The notes: generated from the letters alone by a model not told the origin. Numbered from the stretch's first letter, positions 54,371 through 63,380 are shown. The stretch is 64,000 nucleotides of DNA from Bacillus halotolerans (GCF_001517105.1 NZ_LPVF01000012.1:372001-436000), one strand, 5' to 3'. Made by a program: numbers and translations.

Positions 54371-55096
54371 TTGTACACCATTGCCCACCGCGGAGCATCC
54401 GGCTACGCTCCCGAAAATACAATTGCTGCATTTGATCTCGCGGCAGAAATGAATGCAGATATGATTGAGCTGGATGTCCAGCTAACAAAAGACAGGCAGA
54501 TTGTCGTTATACACGATGACAGAGTGGACCGGACAACAAACGGTTCAGGCTTTGTTAAGGATTTTTCGCTGAAGGAGCTGCAGGCACTCGATGCAGGAAG
54601 CTGGTACGGCCCCGCTTTTCAAGGAGAAAAAATCCCAACTCTGGAGGACGTGCTCAAGCGCTACCATAAAAAAATCGGGCTTTTAATTGAACTAAAGGGC
54701 CATCCTTCGCAAATCGGAATTGAAGAAGAAGTGGGACAGCTGTTAGGACAATTTTCTTTTTCTATTAACAATATTGTTCAATCCTTTGGATTCCGCTCCA
54801 TCCAAAGGTTCCGCGAGCTTTATCCATCGATTCCGACAGCCGTTATTACAAGGCCGAATTTTGGCATGCTGTCCAGAAATCAGCTGAAAGCCTGCAAGTC
54901 TTTCGCAAATTATGTCAACATCAAATACACACGTCTCAATCGTCTCATGATCGCTTCCGCCCATAAAAACGGATTAAAAGTGTTTGCATGGACAGTAAGG
55001 CATCAGAAAACAGCAGCCAAATTGCAGGCCATGGGCGTGGACGGTATTGTCACAGACTACCCGGACTACGTATTAAAGGATGGAAAACATGAATAG
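54371..55096 (+). CDS. yhdW: Glycerophosphodiester phosphodiesterase YhdW
   Basis: A 241-residue GDPD-family hydrolase without a signal peptide, so cytoplasmic. Motifs: AHRGASGYAPENTIAAF (about 4-20), MIELDVQLTKDRQIVVIHDD (metal Glu/Asp) and GLLIELKGHPSQ. It hydrolyses glycerophosphodiesters to glycerol-3-phosphate and an alcohol. The start is TTG 54371 after GAGGAG. It overlaps the first crcB gene by a few bases, so the three genes may be co-transcribed. Confidence 0.9.
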   Translation: MYTIAHRGASGYAPENTIAAFDLAAEMNADMIELDVQLTKDRQIVVIHDDRVDRTTNGSGFVKDFSLKELQALDAGSWYGPAFQGEKIPTLEDVLKRYHKKIGLLIELKGHPSQIGIEEEVGQLLGQFSFSINNIVQSFGFRSIQRFRELYPSIPTAVITRPNFGMLSRNQLKACKSFANYVNIKYTRLNRLMIASAHKNGLKVFAWTVRHQKTAAKLQAMGVDGIVTDYPDYVLKDGKHE

Positions 55097-55481
55097 ATAT
55101 AGTGCAGTTTTTATCGGAGGCGCCCTTGGCGCTTGTCTCCGATACGGATTAAACATCGGCATAAACAATGACATATTTCCGGCTGCAACTTGGCTGGAGA
55201 ACGCGGCAGGTAGCCTTCTACTAGGCGTTCTGACCGGCTTTTTTATGATTAGGGCGAAACGGCCTTTGCTATCGGCTTTTTTAGGCACCGGTTTTTGCGG
55301 AGGCTTTACAACCATGTCAACATTTTCTAAAGAGACGGTCATGCTGTTGCAATCCCATTCGTCATTAGCTGTTTTGTATATGGCGTCCTCATTCATATCC
55401 GGAATCGCGCTTGCCCTCTTTGGCGTTTTGGCAGGACGGCAAATAACCCGATTTCAAATAGGAAGGGGGCGGAAGCAATGA
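55089..55481 (+). CDS. crcB1: Fluoride exporter CrcB/Fluc, first copy
   Basis: A 130-residue small membrane protein with four helices, of the Fluc fluoride-channel family. Key features: [13 protein letters not shown] (first helix), [15 protein letters not shown], and [17 protein letters not shown] with the conserved phenylalanine/threonine track. The ATG at 55089 is preceded by AAAGG; an ATG at 55080 also opens the frame inside yhdW. The second copy overlaps its stop, so a heterodimer of two CrcB proteins is likely, as in other Bacillus. Confidence 0.9.
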   Translation: MNRYSAVFIGGALGACLRYGLNIGINNDIFPAATWLENAAGSLLLGVLTGFFMIRAKRPLLSAFLGTGFCGGFTTMSTFSKETVMLLQSHSSLAVLYMASSFISGIALALFGVLAGRQITRFQIGRGRKQ

Positions 55482-55837
55482 TGACACTAGCTGGTATTTT
55501 CGCAGCGGGAGGACTCGGTGCTGTGCTGCGTTTTTGGCTCGGCAATGTCATAACATCTAAAACCGAAAGCCTTCGTTTTCCAGTCGGCATTTTGACCGTT
55601 AATATACTGGGTGCCCTCGGTCTTGGTCTTTTTACAGGGCTTCACGTGACAAATTCATCTGCAGCACTCATCATCGGCACCGGCTTTTTTGGCGCCTTTA
55701 CCACTTTTTCCACTTTCAGCGTTGAAAGTGTTCAGCTCTTGCTGGCCAAGCGTGTAAAGGAAGGCATCCTATACATCGGCTTCACGCTTTGCGGGTCCCT
55801 CTTGGCGTTTTGGTGCGGCTGGACGCTGCTGACATAA
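55478..55837 (+). CDS. crcB2: Fluoride exporter CrcB/Fluc, second copy
   Basis: A 119-residue four-helix Fluc protein paralogous to the gene before it: [55 protein letters not shown] lies 8 nt before the ATG at 55478; a second ATG follows at 55481. Overlaps the stop of the first copy. It removes toxic cytoplasmic fluoride. I see no crcB-type fluoride riboswitch upstream of the group. Confidence 0.9.
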   Translation: MMTLAGIFAAGGLGAVLRFWLGNVITSKTESLRFPVGILTVNILGALGLGLFTGLHVTNSSAALIIGTGFFGAFTTFSTFSVESVQLLLAKRVKEGILYIGFTLCGSLLAFWCGWTLLT

Positions 55838-55870
55838 AAAAACCTTGAGCTTATTTCTCGCTCAAGGTTG
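55837..55870 (-). terminator. Terminator between crcB2 and yhdT
   Basis: Perfect 10-bp stem AACCTTGAGC / GCTCAAGGTT type hairpin with T6 on the minus strand; overlaps the yhdT stop. Confidence 0.84.
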
Positions 55871-57236
55871 CACTGTTCAGCATGACCGGCTCGGGCATCG
55901 GCAGCGTATGGTGGGCCGTAACCCCGGTTGTTTTGCTGATTTCTTCTTTTATATCTATTTGCTTAATCAGACGGCCATCCATCTTCAGCACCTTTATTGT
56001 ATATGATCCGATGCGAATGGATTCGCCAGCCTCAATATCAATGTTTTCTTTCAATATCAGGCCGCCGATGGTGTCCACGTCTTCTTGAATCGATGTGCCA
56101 AGAAGGCTGTTCACCTGATCCATGCGAACCTTTCCATCCATAACATAATGGCGGTCGCCAAGCTTTTGGATCAACGGCTGTTCGTCTTCATCAAATTCAT
56201 CTCTGATCTCGCCCACAATTTCTTCAAGAATGTCCTCTGTCGTGACAAGTCCCGAGGTTCCGCCGTATTCATCCGACAAAATCGCCATATGAATGCGTTC
56301 ACGCTGCATTTTAATCAGCAGATCATGAACCGGAATTGTTTCAATGACTTCGATCACTGGCCGCACATACGGATGGATCGTCATTTTCATTCTTTCCTCT
56401 TCTGTCATAAACAGCAAATCAGAAAACAAATGCTTCGTATTGACCAAGCCGATTACACTGTCTTTGTCCCCATCTGTGACAGGCCAGCGGGTATATTTTT
56501 CTTTCAGCATAACCTCCAGCATCTCGGCCATTGTCATATCTGTTGATACAGCGGCCATTTCCTTCCGCGGTATCATAATTTCTTTGGCAATGCGGTTATC
56601 AAATTCAAAAATCTTATTCACATATTTATATTCAGACGGATTAATCTCTCCGTTTTTTAAACTCTCAGACAACAGCATTCTGAGTTCTTCTTCAGAATGA
56701 GAACCCTCATGTTCTGACGCCGGCTTTAAACCAAACATGCCGCATAAAAGCCGCGCCGATCCATTCAGGATCCAAATAAACGGAAACAGAAGCAAATAGA
56801 ATAGTCGCAACGGACCCGCTATCAGCAAGGTTAGCTGTTCAGCCTTTTGAATCGCGACCGTTTTCGGGGCCAGTTCACCTACAACAACATGCAGAAATGT
56901 AATCAAGCCGTACGCGACCGCAAAAGAGACTGCATGAGAAACCGATTCCGGCAGGCCGAGCTGTTCAAACAATGGGTGCAGCAGCCGTTCAAATGCCGGC
57001 TCCCCCAGCACGCCGAGTCCAATTGATGTCACTGTAATGCCCAGCTGGGATGCAGATAAATATTCATCCAAATCTGTAATGACACGCTTTGCGAGTATCG
57101 CCCGTTTGTTTCCTTCTGTTATAAGCTGATCAATTTTGGATCTCCTTACTCTAACAATCGCAAACTCACTTGCGACGAAAAATGCAGTTAAAGCAATGAG
57201 CACACCAATTAAAATCAGACTGTCAATATCGTCCAT
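55851..57236 (-). CDS. yhdT: CNNM/CorC-type membrane transporter YhdT
   Basis: A 461-residue protein of the DUF21-CBS-CorC_HlyC family (Mg2+ or other divalent ion efflux). N-terminal DUF21 with three or four membrane helices ([33 protein letters not shown]). Two CBS repeats ([34 protein letters not shown]) and a C-terminal CorC domain (IGGLILKEN) follow. It is a paralogue of yhdP 2.5 kb away. Its start codon is reached through a hairpin that separates it from the Shine-Dalgarno. Confidence 0.92.
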   Translation of the reverse strand: MDDIDSLILIGVLIALTAFFVASEFAIVRVRRSKIDQLITEGNKRAILAKRVITDLDEYLSASQLGITVTSIGLGVLGEPAFERLLHPLFEQLGLPESVSHAVSFAVAYGLITFLHVVVGELAPKTVAIQKAEQLTLLIAGPLRLFYLLLFPFIWILNGSARLLCGMFGLKPASEHEGSHSEEELRMLLSESLKNGEINPSEYKYVNKIFEFDNRIAKEIMIPRKEMAAVSTDMTMAEMLEVMLKEKYTRWPVTDGDKDSVIGLVNTKHLFSDLLFMTEEERMKMTIHPYVRPVIEVIETIPVHDLLIKMQRERIHMAILSDEYGGTSGLVTTEDILEEIVGEIRDEFDEDEQPLIQKLGDRHYVMDGKVRMDQVNSLLGTSIQEDVDTIGGLILKENIDIEAGESIRIGSYTIKVLKMDGRLIKQIDIKEEISKTTGVTAHHTLPMPEPVMLNSATLSEK

Positions 57237-57277
57237 TTAACCTTATCCCCTCATTAAAGGATAAGGAGTCACCTCCT
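57237..57277 (-). promoter_or_regulatory. Hairpin between Shine-Dalgarno and start of yhdT
   Basis: On the minus strand AGGAGGTG (57270-57277) is 33 nt from the ATG, too far for direct use. Between them lies an 8-bp hairpin CCTTATCC / GGATAAGG (plus-strand 57241-57248 and 57259-57266). If folded it leaves 3 + 4 = 7 nt between Shine-Dalgarno and ATG. yhdP shows the same design. Confidence 0.7.
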
Positions 57278-57324
57278 GATATAATCATTTTTCCTTAACA
57301 TTGAGGTACGCGGTGTATTGTTGC

Positions 57325-57345
57325 CTAAGCAGAGGGCCCCATCAT
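57325..57345 (-). other. Mini-ORF in the yhdT leader
   Basis: A 6-codon ORF (M-M-G-P-S-A, stop) on the minus strand with its own GGAGG 4-7 nt upstream, inside the yhdT leader. The surrounding bases (GAGGT ... ACCTC) can pair, enclosing it. Could be a leader peptide controlling yhdT, or chance. Confidence 0.35.
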
Positions 57346-57420
57346 ACCACCTCCAAGTCAAAGTTTGATTATAAATTGTATATTTTATTGTAACACAACT
57401 CATTCCAAAAATGATTTTTA

Positions 57421-57830
57421 ATTTTTAGACTTTTATCATAGGACAGACTATTGATTTATCTGACCAGCAGGTACTCAATATCCGATATAGCCTTTCAACC
57501 TCTGGCTCTGCACCTGTAAAGATGCTAAAACTATTGGCAAGACGCTGTTTACTGAAATATCAGACATTGATCTGTTTTTCAAGCTGAAGCTCGTTTACTG
57601 ATTCAGAGGCGTGCATAGGAAAGCTCGCTTAAAATGGAACAATTGGTGACCGTTAGATCATTTGAATGCTTAAAAGATGCGTCTGTCACGCAGCGCAGGC
57701 AAGGGCCAGTAATTAGCTTAACCAGTTTGCGTTATATTTTGCCGGCTCTGCTGTTATGATTGAATTTGGCGGTTTATCTAAGGGAGAGATAAAATCAGGA
57801 ATTGAAAAACGGGGCAAAGCTTGGGGCATA
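57421..57830. other. Spacer between yhdT and yhdR without a supported gene
   Basis: About 400 bases. Short ORFs exist (for example from 57634 and from 57757, both plus strand) but none has a ribosome-binding site or family likeness. A possible yhdT promoter (TATAAT near 57370 on the minus strand, poor -35) lies just left. The sequence looks like a decayed remnant or plain spacer. Confidence 0.5.
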
Positions 57831-57834
57831 CGAC

Positions 57835-57876
57835 AAAAAAAAGATAACAGCCTCAAATAGCTGTTATCTTTTTGTC
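57835..57876 (-). terminator. Intrinsic terminator of yhdR
   Basis: Stem AAAAGATAACAG / CTGTTATCTTTT with T8 on the minus strand, just after the yhdR stop. Confidence 0.86.
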
Positions 57877-57885
57877 TGAGATGGC

Positions 57886-59067
57886 CTATGAAAAATCTTT
57901 ATATAAGGCAATAAAGATATCGCGTGATTTTTTGATCTGCTCCAGCGGCACACTGAAGGATAAACGGAAGTGCCCTTTCATCCCAAAACCGCTGCTCGGT
58001 ACAATTAACAATTTATACTTTTGCGCTGCATGCACACAAAATGCGACTTCATCTTCAATTGGCGACTTCGGAAAAACGAAGAAACCGCCTTTTGGCATTT
58101 CAAATTCAAAACCGGCTTCCTTTAAAATATCAACCATGAGATCCCTGCGCTCTTTATAAGCGCTTGCGTCTATTCTTAAATCATCCATTCTCGCCACAGC
58201 CCGCTGCATCATGACAGGTGCATTTACAAATCCAAGCGTTCGATTGCAGTACACAAAAGCGTTTATCAAAAGGCCAGCATCCGGCATGCTGCTGTCCAAG
58301 CCGATATAACCGAGCCGCTCCCCTGCTATGCCGAGGTCTTTACTGAATGAGCTCGCCAAAATGACACGGTGATACGATTGAAACGGATTTGCCAGTTCTT
58401 CATCATAAATCAGCTGACTGTACGGTTCATCAAACAGCACATAGATGGTTTGGCCGTTTGTCTCTTCGATCTCTTTTAACAGAGCGCCTAGATCATCTAT
58501 ATTTTTCTGGCTGAGTACGGTTCCCGTCGGGTTATGCGGTGTATTCAGGATGAGACCTTTCGTCTGCGGGGTGATCGCCTGCCTGACCGCTTCAATGTCA
58601 ATCTCGAACCGGGCTGTCAGCGGGCAGCTGACAGCCTTCCCGCCATAGTTCTCAATATACAATTTATATTCTGCAAAATAAGGAGCGAGAATGATGACCT
58701 CTTCTCCCGGATTTAATATACTTTTTAATGCCACATTCAATGCGCCGCCCGCACCTACTGTCATGACAACGCGCTCAGCTGAAAACTCGGCAGCAAAGCG
58801 GCCTGCCAGAAATTGCGCGACTTTTTCTCTAGCTTCAGGAAGGCCCTGATTTTGTATGTATCCGTGGTTTCCTTTTTCAGCTTCTTCTATTAATGCTCTC
58901 GTAAAGGCTTCAGGCGGTTCAACGACCGGGTTGCCGATTGAAAAATCAAACACCTGGTCATTCCCGAACTCTTTCTTCAGTCTCGCTCCTTCATCGAACA
59001 GCTTTCGAATCCACGATCCTTTATTTAGGTTCTCTTCAATTTGCCGCGATAAACCAGCCAATCTCAT
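57886..59067 (-). CDS. yhdR: Aspartate aminotransferase-like PLP enzyme YhdR
   Basis: A 393-residue fold-type I aminotransferase. Visible: [22 protein letters not shown] and the PLP-lysine segment [16 protein letters not shown] (about residue 240). C-terminal [13 protein letters not shown] includes the substrate Arg. Probably aspartate or a related acidic amino acid. The start at 59067 follows AGAAGGGA; the frame to 59082 only adds MQKGQ. Divergent from cueR. Confidence 0.9.
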   Translation of the reverse strand: MRLAGLSRQIEENLNKGSWIRKLFDEGARLKKEFGNDQVFDFSIGNPVVEPPEAFTRALIEEAEKGNHGYIQNQGLPEAREKVAQFLAGRFAAEFSAERVVMTVGAGGALNVALKSILNPGEEVIILAPYFAEYKLYIENYGGKAVSCPLTARFEIDIEAVRQAITPQTKGLILNTPHNPTGTVLSQKNIDDLGALLKEIEETNGQTIYVLFDEPYSQLIYDEELANPFQSYHRVILASSFSKDLGIAGERLGYIGLDSSMPDAGLLINAFVYCNRTLGFVNAPVMMQRAVARMDDLRIDASAYKERRDLMVDILKEAGFEFEMPKGGFFVFPKSPIEDEVAFCVHAAQKYKLLIVPSSGFGMKGHFRLSFSVPLEQIKKSRDIFIALYKDFS

Positions 59068-59224
59068 CTGTCCCTTCTGCACATATAAATTGAAAATTCT
59101 ATCTATCTATGTTACTTCAAACAGAATTCGGATGCCACAATTTCCATATCCGGCATCTCAAAAAAACAATAAACTTGTGTAAGGCACCCTTCATATATTA
59201 AACTATTCTCATAACTATAACGTG

Positions 59225-59656
59225 ATGGTTGGGAGGGATTTAGATGGGGCTGAGACTTATCGTATCAGTGAACTAGCGGCACTTGCCGGGGTAACGAAAC
59301 GAACAGTTGATTATTATACGAATCTTGGTCTGCTGACGCCGGCCAGATCCTGTTCAAATTATCGTTATTACGATGAAAACGCACTTAAACAACTCATATT
59401 TATTGTAGATTGCAAGCAGCAGCGATTGGCCCTGTCCGATATTAAAGATCGACTGGAGAACCAGTTTCCCTCTTCAGCCATAGATCGTGATGAAATTGGA
59501 AATCTGGCATCTGAAATTGATTATATGAATCAAAACATCTCCGGAATCTTGCATCGGTTTGAACGGCTGGAGCCTGAGGATCGTGACAAGCTGAAAAGCA
59601 AACTTACACCCGAAAAGCTCGCCGTGTTCCAATCATTTATGCTGCTGTTAAGTTAA
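59225..59656 (+). CDS. cueR: MerR-family regulator CueR
   Basis: About 143 residues. MerR-type winged helix: YRISELAALAGVTKRTVDYYTNLGLL, SNYRYYDENAL, followed by a helical dimerisation tail. B. subtilis CueR (YhdQ) activates the copper-export operon copZA. The expected C-terminal cysteine pair for Cu+ is not visible; the only Cys are in ARSCSNYR and IVDCKQQR. The start is uncertain: ATG 59225 (or GTG 59222) has no Shine-Dalgarno, while a perfect GGGAGGG lies at 59231 before an out-of-frame ATG at 59244. Confidence 0.82.
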   Translation: MVGRDLDGAETYRISELAALAGVTKRTVDYYTNLGLLTPARSCSNYRYYDENALKQLIFIVDCKQQRLALSDIKDRLENQFPSSAIDRDEIGNLASEIDYMNQNISGILHRFERLEPEDRDKLKSKLTPEKLAVFQSFMLLLS

Positions 59657-59671
59657 AACCATTTTACTAAC

Positions 59672-59714
59672 AGGAGGTGTTACCTTCATTCTCATTGTAG
59701 AGTGAAGGTTCTAA
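59672..59714 (+). promoter_or_regulatory. Hairpin between Shine-Dalgarno and start of yhdP
   Basis: AGGAGGTG (59672-59679) is 35 nt from the TTG start at 59715. Between them an 11-bp stem (59682-59692 with 59699-59709, including one G-U, loop CATTGT) starts 2 nt after the Shine-Dalgarno and ends 5 nt before TTG. Folding leaves exactly 7 nt. The same design occurs before yhdT with a different stem. Confidence 0.78.
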
Positions 59715-61049
59715 TTGGATATTGTTAATTTGATTTTAGTCGCCGTTTTAATCGCGCTGACGGCATTTTTCGTAGCATCTGAGTTTGCCATTATCAGGAT
59801 CAGAGGCTCACGGATTGATCAGTTGATCGCGGAAGGAAATAAATCAGCCATTGCCGCAAAAAAAGTGACCACGCACCTTGATGAATATTTATCAGCGTGT
59901 CAGCTGGGAATTACATTGACTTCGATTGGATTAGGGGTTTTAGGCGAATCGACGATTGAAAGGCTTCTTCACCCGCTTTTCGTACAGATGAACATGCCAG
60001 GTTCACTGTCTCACGTCATCTCATTCATCCTTGCCTACGCCATCATTACTTTTCTGCACGTCGTTGTGGGAGAATTGGCGCCTAAGACGGTCGCAATTCA
60101 GAAAGCTGAAGCAGTGTCCATGCTGTTTGCCAAACCGCTGATTTGGTTCTACCGCATTATGTTCCCATTTATTTGGGTGCTAAACAACTCAGCACGATTA
60201 TTGACGAAAGCTTTCGGCTTGGAGACCGTTTCTGAAAATGAACTGGCTCACTCCGAAGAAGAATTGCGGATTATCTTATCCGAAAGCTATAAAAGCGGAG
60301 AAATCAACCAATCAGAATTTAAATACGTGAATAAGATATTTGAATTTGACGACAGGCTCGCGAAAGAAATTATGATTCCTAGAACCGAAATTGTCAGCCT
60401 GCCGCACGATATTACGATCGCTGACATGATGGAAATCATTCAAATTGAAAAATATACCCGATACCCTGTAGAAGAGGGCGATAAAGATAATATTATCGGG
60501 GTTATTAATATTAAAGAAGTGCTGACCGCCTGCATCAGCGGCGAGGTTTCTGTTGATTCCACCATCTCTCAATTCGTGAATCCGATCATTCATGTGATTG
60601 AATCTGCGCCGATCCATGATTTGCTTGTCAAAATGCAAAAAGAAAGAGTCCACATGGCAATCCTGTCAGATGAATACGGCGGAACTGCCGGACTGGTGAC
60701 CGTAGAGGACATTATTGAAGAAATCGTTGGCGAAATCCGCGATGAGTTTGATATTGATGAAATCAGCGAAATCCGCAAAATCGGCGAAGGCCATTACATG
60801 CTGGACGGTAAAGTCTTGATCGACCAAGTGAACGACCTGCTCGGCATTCATTTAGAGAATGAAGAAGTCGATACGATCGGCGGCTGGTTCCTTACTCAGA
60901 AATACGATGTTGAAAAGAACGATTCAATTATCGAAGAAGGCTGTGAATTTATTATTAATGAAATTGACGGCCACCACGTCGCTTATATTGAAGTGAAAAA
61001 GCTCGCAGCAGAAGAGCTGATAGAAGTTGGCGAGTCGAAAGAAGCATAA
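59715..61049 (+). CDS. mpfA: CNNM/CorC-type Mg2+ efflux protein YhdP (MpfA)
   Basis: A 444-residue DUF21-CBS-CorC protein, paralogue of yhdT. DUF21: [57 protein letters not shown] pair: [14 protein letters not shown] and [20 protein letters not shown]. CorC tail: [12 protein letters not shown]. In B. subtilis YhdP (MpfA) protects against Mg2+ overload. The start is TTG 59715, reached across a hairpin. It follows cueR by 58 bases on the same strand. Confidence 0.92.
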   Translation: MDIVNLILVAVLIALTAFFVASEFAIIRIRGSRIDQLIAEGNKSAIAAKKVTTHLDEYLSACQLGITLTSIGLGVLGESTIERLLHPLFVQMNMPGSLSHVISFILAYAIITFLHVVVGELAPKTVAIQKAEAVSMLFAKPLIWFYRIMFPFIWVLNNSARLLTKAFGLETVSENELAHSEEELRIILSESYKSGEINQSEFKYVNKIFEFDDRLAKEIMIPRTEIVSLPHDITIADMMEIIQIEKYTRYPVEEGDKDNIIGVINIKEVLTACISGEVSVDSTISQFVNPIIHVIESAPIHDLLVKMQKERVHMAILSDEYGGTAGLVTVEDIIEEIVGEIRDEFDIDEISEIRKIGEGHYMLDGKVLIDQVNDLLGIHLENEEVDTIGGWFLTQKYDVEKNDSIIEEGCEFIINEIDGHHVAYIEVKKLAAEELIEVGESKEA

Positions 61050-61051
61050 TT

Positions 61052-61088
61052 CGAAAAAGACACCCTTTATTGAGGTGTCTTTTTTTAT
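61052..61088 (+). terminator. Intrinsic terminator of yhdP
   Basis: Perfect 10-bp stem AAAAGACACC / GGTGTCTTTT (61055-61064, 61074-61083) followed by T-rich sequence. Confidence 0.86.
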
Positions 61089-61228
61089 TCTGGTTCGTTT
61101 TTGACGTGATCATACCTCTTTTCTGAAAAACTGCTGCTAATAAATCGGTCATCCGCGGGAACTCTAAAAAGGTGCAACTGCGAGAAAAAACGAACATCTC
61201 TGCATGATTATCGAAAAGGAGCGAAAAC

Positions 61229-62128
61229 ATGAAAGTTGTCGTAACTGGAGCAGCAGGTAAAATCGGACGCTGGGCTGTCAGAACAATATTAGAGGCCGGC
61301 CATGATGTGACAGCATCAGACAGAGTATTAAAAGAAGAATCCGCATCGAAAAAATTTATTCAAGCTGATTTACGGGATTACGGTCAGGTATGTCAGCTAA
61401 TTATGGGCAGTGACGCTGTGATTCACCTTGGGAATATCCCTACAGATGTCAGGAATACATCACAGGCGATATTTGAAAATAATATGCTTGTTAATTTCAA
61501 TATCCTGGAAGCCTGTAAAGATTTTAAAATCCGTAAGCTTGTGTGGGCTTCAAGTGAAACGGTGCTGGGATATCCATTTGTGCCGGACGAGCTCAGTTAC
61601 CTTCCCGTAGACGAGGAGCATCCAACGATCGTAAAGTCATCTTATGCGATGGCAAAACGGCTGACCGAAATCCTCTCAGATATGTATTCAAAGCTGATCA
61701 ATACACAAATTGTCACTCTCCGCTTTGCGAATATATATGAGCCTGATGAGTACGAAAAAATCCCAGGCATGCACTGGAACGAGCAGCAAAAGGATATTCA
61801 AAAGAAAAATGCATGGGCGTATTGTGATGTCAGGGATGCTGCACATGCTTGCCTTCTAGCACTCGAAAAAAACAATCTCGGAAATGACGTCTTCCATATT
61901 ACTGCACCCGATACCATCATGAAAGAGCCGAGTGAAGACTTAGTAAAACGATTTTTCCCCGATGTATCTTTAAAGAGAGATATAAAAGGATATGAAACGC
62001 TGATGGCAATCGATAAAGCCAAAAAGGTCCTTGGCTATGAACCGCGTTATACATGGCGTTCTGTATTAAATAATGACGGCTCTCTTAAAGCACTGCCAGA
62101 GGATCAGCTATCATTATCAAAAGTATAA
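61229..62128 (+). CDS. NAD-dependent epimerase/dehydratase-family protein
   Basis: A 299-residue extended SDR. NAD motif GAAGKIGRW (about 7-15), DLRD, the catalytic SSE segment (VWASSETVLGYP) and YxxxK as SYAMAKRL (about 141-148) are intact. The middle has the FANIYEPDEYEKIPGM substrate block. It may act on a nucleotide sugar or uronate; no substrate can be named. AAAAGGAG lies 7-8 nt before the ATG. Not part of the gene order I know from B. subtilis 168 between yhdP and yhdO. Confidence 0.85.
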   Translation: MKVVVTGAAGKIGRWAVRTILEAGHDVTASDRVLKEESASKKFIQADLRDYGQVCQLIMGSDAVIHLGNIPTDVRNTSQAIFENNMLVNFNILEACKDFKIRKLVWASSETVLGYPFVPDELSYLPVDEEHPTIVKSSYAMAKRLTEILSDMYSKLINTQIVTLRFANIYEPDEYEKIPGMHWNEQQKDIQKKNAWAYCDVRDAAHACLLALEKNNLGNDVFHITAPDTIMKEPSEDLVKRFFPDVSLKRDIKGYETLMAIDKAKKVLGYEPRYTWRSVLNNDGSLKALPEDQLSLSKV

Positions 62129-62133
62129 CATCA

Positions 62134-62176
62134 CAAAAAAGCAGCAGGCGATCACCGGACTCCTGCTGCTTTTTTT
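62134..62176. terminator. Bidirectional terminator between epimerase and oxidoreductase genes
   Basis: Stem AAAAAAGCAGCAGG / CCTGCTGCTTTTTT (62135-62148, 62162-62175) between convergent genes. Confidence 0.86.
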
Positions 62177-63279
62177 ATATCATAATCATCTAAATTGATA
62201 TCCAAATCCATTTTGAGGGCCATCTTCGCCAACTGCTCCCCCATATAGGGGCCCATTGTTAAACCAGACGATCCAAGACCGTTTGCCACTATGATCCCAT
62301 TCCAGCCGGGAAGAGATCCGATCACCGGCACATCGCCTGGTGTAAAGGGGCGTAAGCCGACTCTTGCCTCTTGAAAGGTGCTGTTCGCTAAGCCGGGAGC
62401 CATTTCTAATCCTTTGCTCAGAAGTTCCTGCAGCCCGCCAGCCGTTATCCGTACATCACGTCCGCCTATCTCATCTTCACGTGTCGCACCGATCGCTATT
62501 CTATTGTCATGATAAGCTAAAAGATATTCTTTGGAAGGCGGCATCACTGCAGGCCAGCTGTCGATATGATTTACATTCGGCACCTGCACATACACAATTT
62601 GCGCTTTTTGCACACTTACTTTGAAGCGAATTCCCAAAGGCGCTAACAATTGGTCTGCCCAAACACCGGCACAAACAATAACCTCGTCAGAAGAATAGAT
62701 TTCATTACCGACAGTTACGCCTGTGACATGATTCGAATGATGTCGAAGCGCAGCATCACCTTTTAAAATGACTGCGCCGTTTCTTTGAGCAGATCTCAAT
62801 AATGTATCTCGCAGCACTTCTCCATCCACGCGGGCGGCTCCGCTTATATGAACAGAATGGTACCGTTCAGCCAGCAGAGGAAACAAATTAGCGGTTTGGT
62901 TTTCATGAAGAGAGGTAATCTCACCCATTTCCGCGGCAGCTTGTTTACGCTCCCGCACACGTTTTTCGATCTTTTCTATCTTTTCTTTATCGTGATGAAT
63001 ACTGAGAGCACCGACTTGAGCATAACCAATGTCCGTCTCGCCTTCTTTTCTAAGTTCTTCTATGAACCGAGGATAAAAGCGCGCTCCGTCCTTTGCCAGC
63101 CGGTACCAAGCCTGATCACGGCGAGGAGACAGCCATGGACAGATAATGCCTTTCGCTGCATGGGTGGCCTGACCCTTATCTTTCCGATCTATAACCAGAA
63201 CCTCTGCACCCATTTTGGCTAGCTGATATGCTGTTGATGCTCCCAAAATTCCAGCCCCGACTATTATAATTTTTTTCAT
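62152..63279 (-). CDS. FAD-dependent amino-acid oxidase/dehydrogenase-like protein
   Basis: A 375-residue DAO-family flavoprotein. FAD motif IIIVGAGILGASTAYQLAKMG (GxGxxG, about residues 4-24), then VLVIDRKDKGQATHAAKGI, the second nucleotide region VIVCAGVWADQLL, and the C-terminal VIGSLPGWNGIIVANGLGSSG. It resembles D-amino-acid or glycine oxidases and the YurR-type enzymes. The substrate and electron acceptor cannot be decided. Not in the known 168 order here. AAAGG lies upstream of the ATG. Confidence 0.85.
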   Translation of the reverse strand: MKKIIIVGAGILGASTAYQLAKMGAEVLVIDRKDKGQATHAAKGIICPWLSPRRDQAWYRLAKDGARFYPRFIEELRKEGETDIGYAQVGALSIHHDKEKIEKIEKRVRERKQAAAEMGEITSLHENQTANLFPLLAERYHSVHISGAARVDGEVLRDTLLRSAQRNGAVILKGDAALRHHSNHVTGVTVGNEIYSSDEVIVCAGVWADQLLAPLGIRFKVSVQKAQIVYVQVPNVNHIDSWPAVMPPSKEYLLAYHDNRIAIGATREDEIGGRDVRITAGGLQELLSKGLEMAPGLANSTFQEARVGLRPFTPGDVPVIGSLPGWNGIIVANGLGSSGLTMGPYMGEQLAKMALKMDLDINLDDYDIKKAAGVR

Positions 63280-63380
63280 GATCCGTAACCTTTCCCAATG
63301 ATCAATACCTCATTTAGTATAGCTAATGGACCAGGAAATTATAAACAATCGGGAAATGGATGAATGCAATGACTGATGAA

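Noticed and set aside
54137..55080. Fluoride (crcB) riboswitch before the crcB pair
   Set aside because: No crcB-motif pattern found upstream of yhdW or between yhdW and crcB1.
57237..57420. M-box or yybP-ykoY riboswitch before yhdT
   Set aside because: The conserved sequence blocks of these metal riboswitches are not present.
57634..57860. Small genes in the yhdT-yhdR spacer
   Set aside because: Short ORFs lack ribosome-binding sites; one runs into the yhdR terminator.
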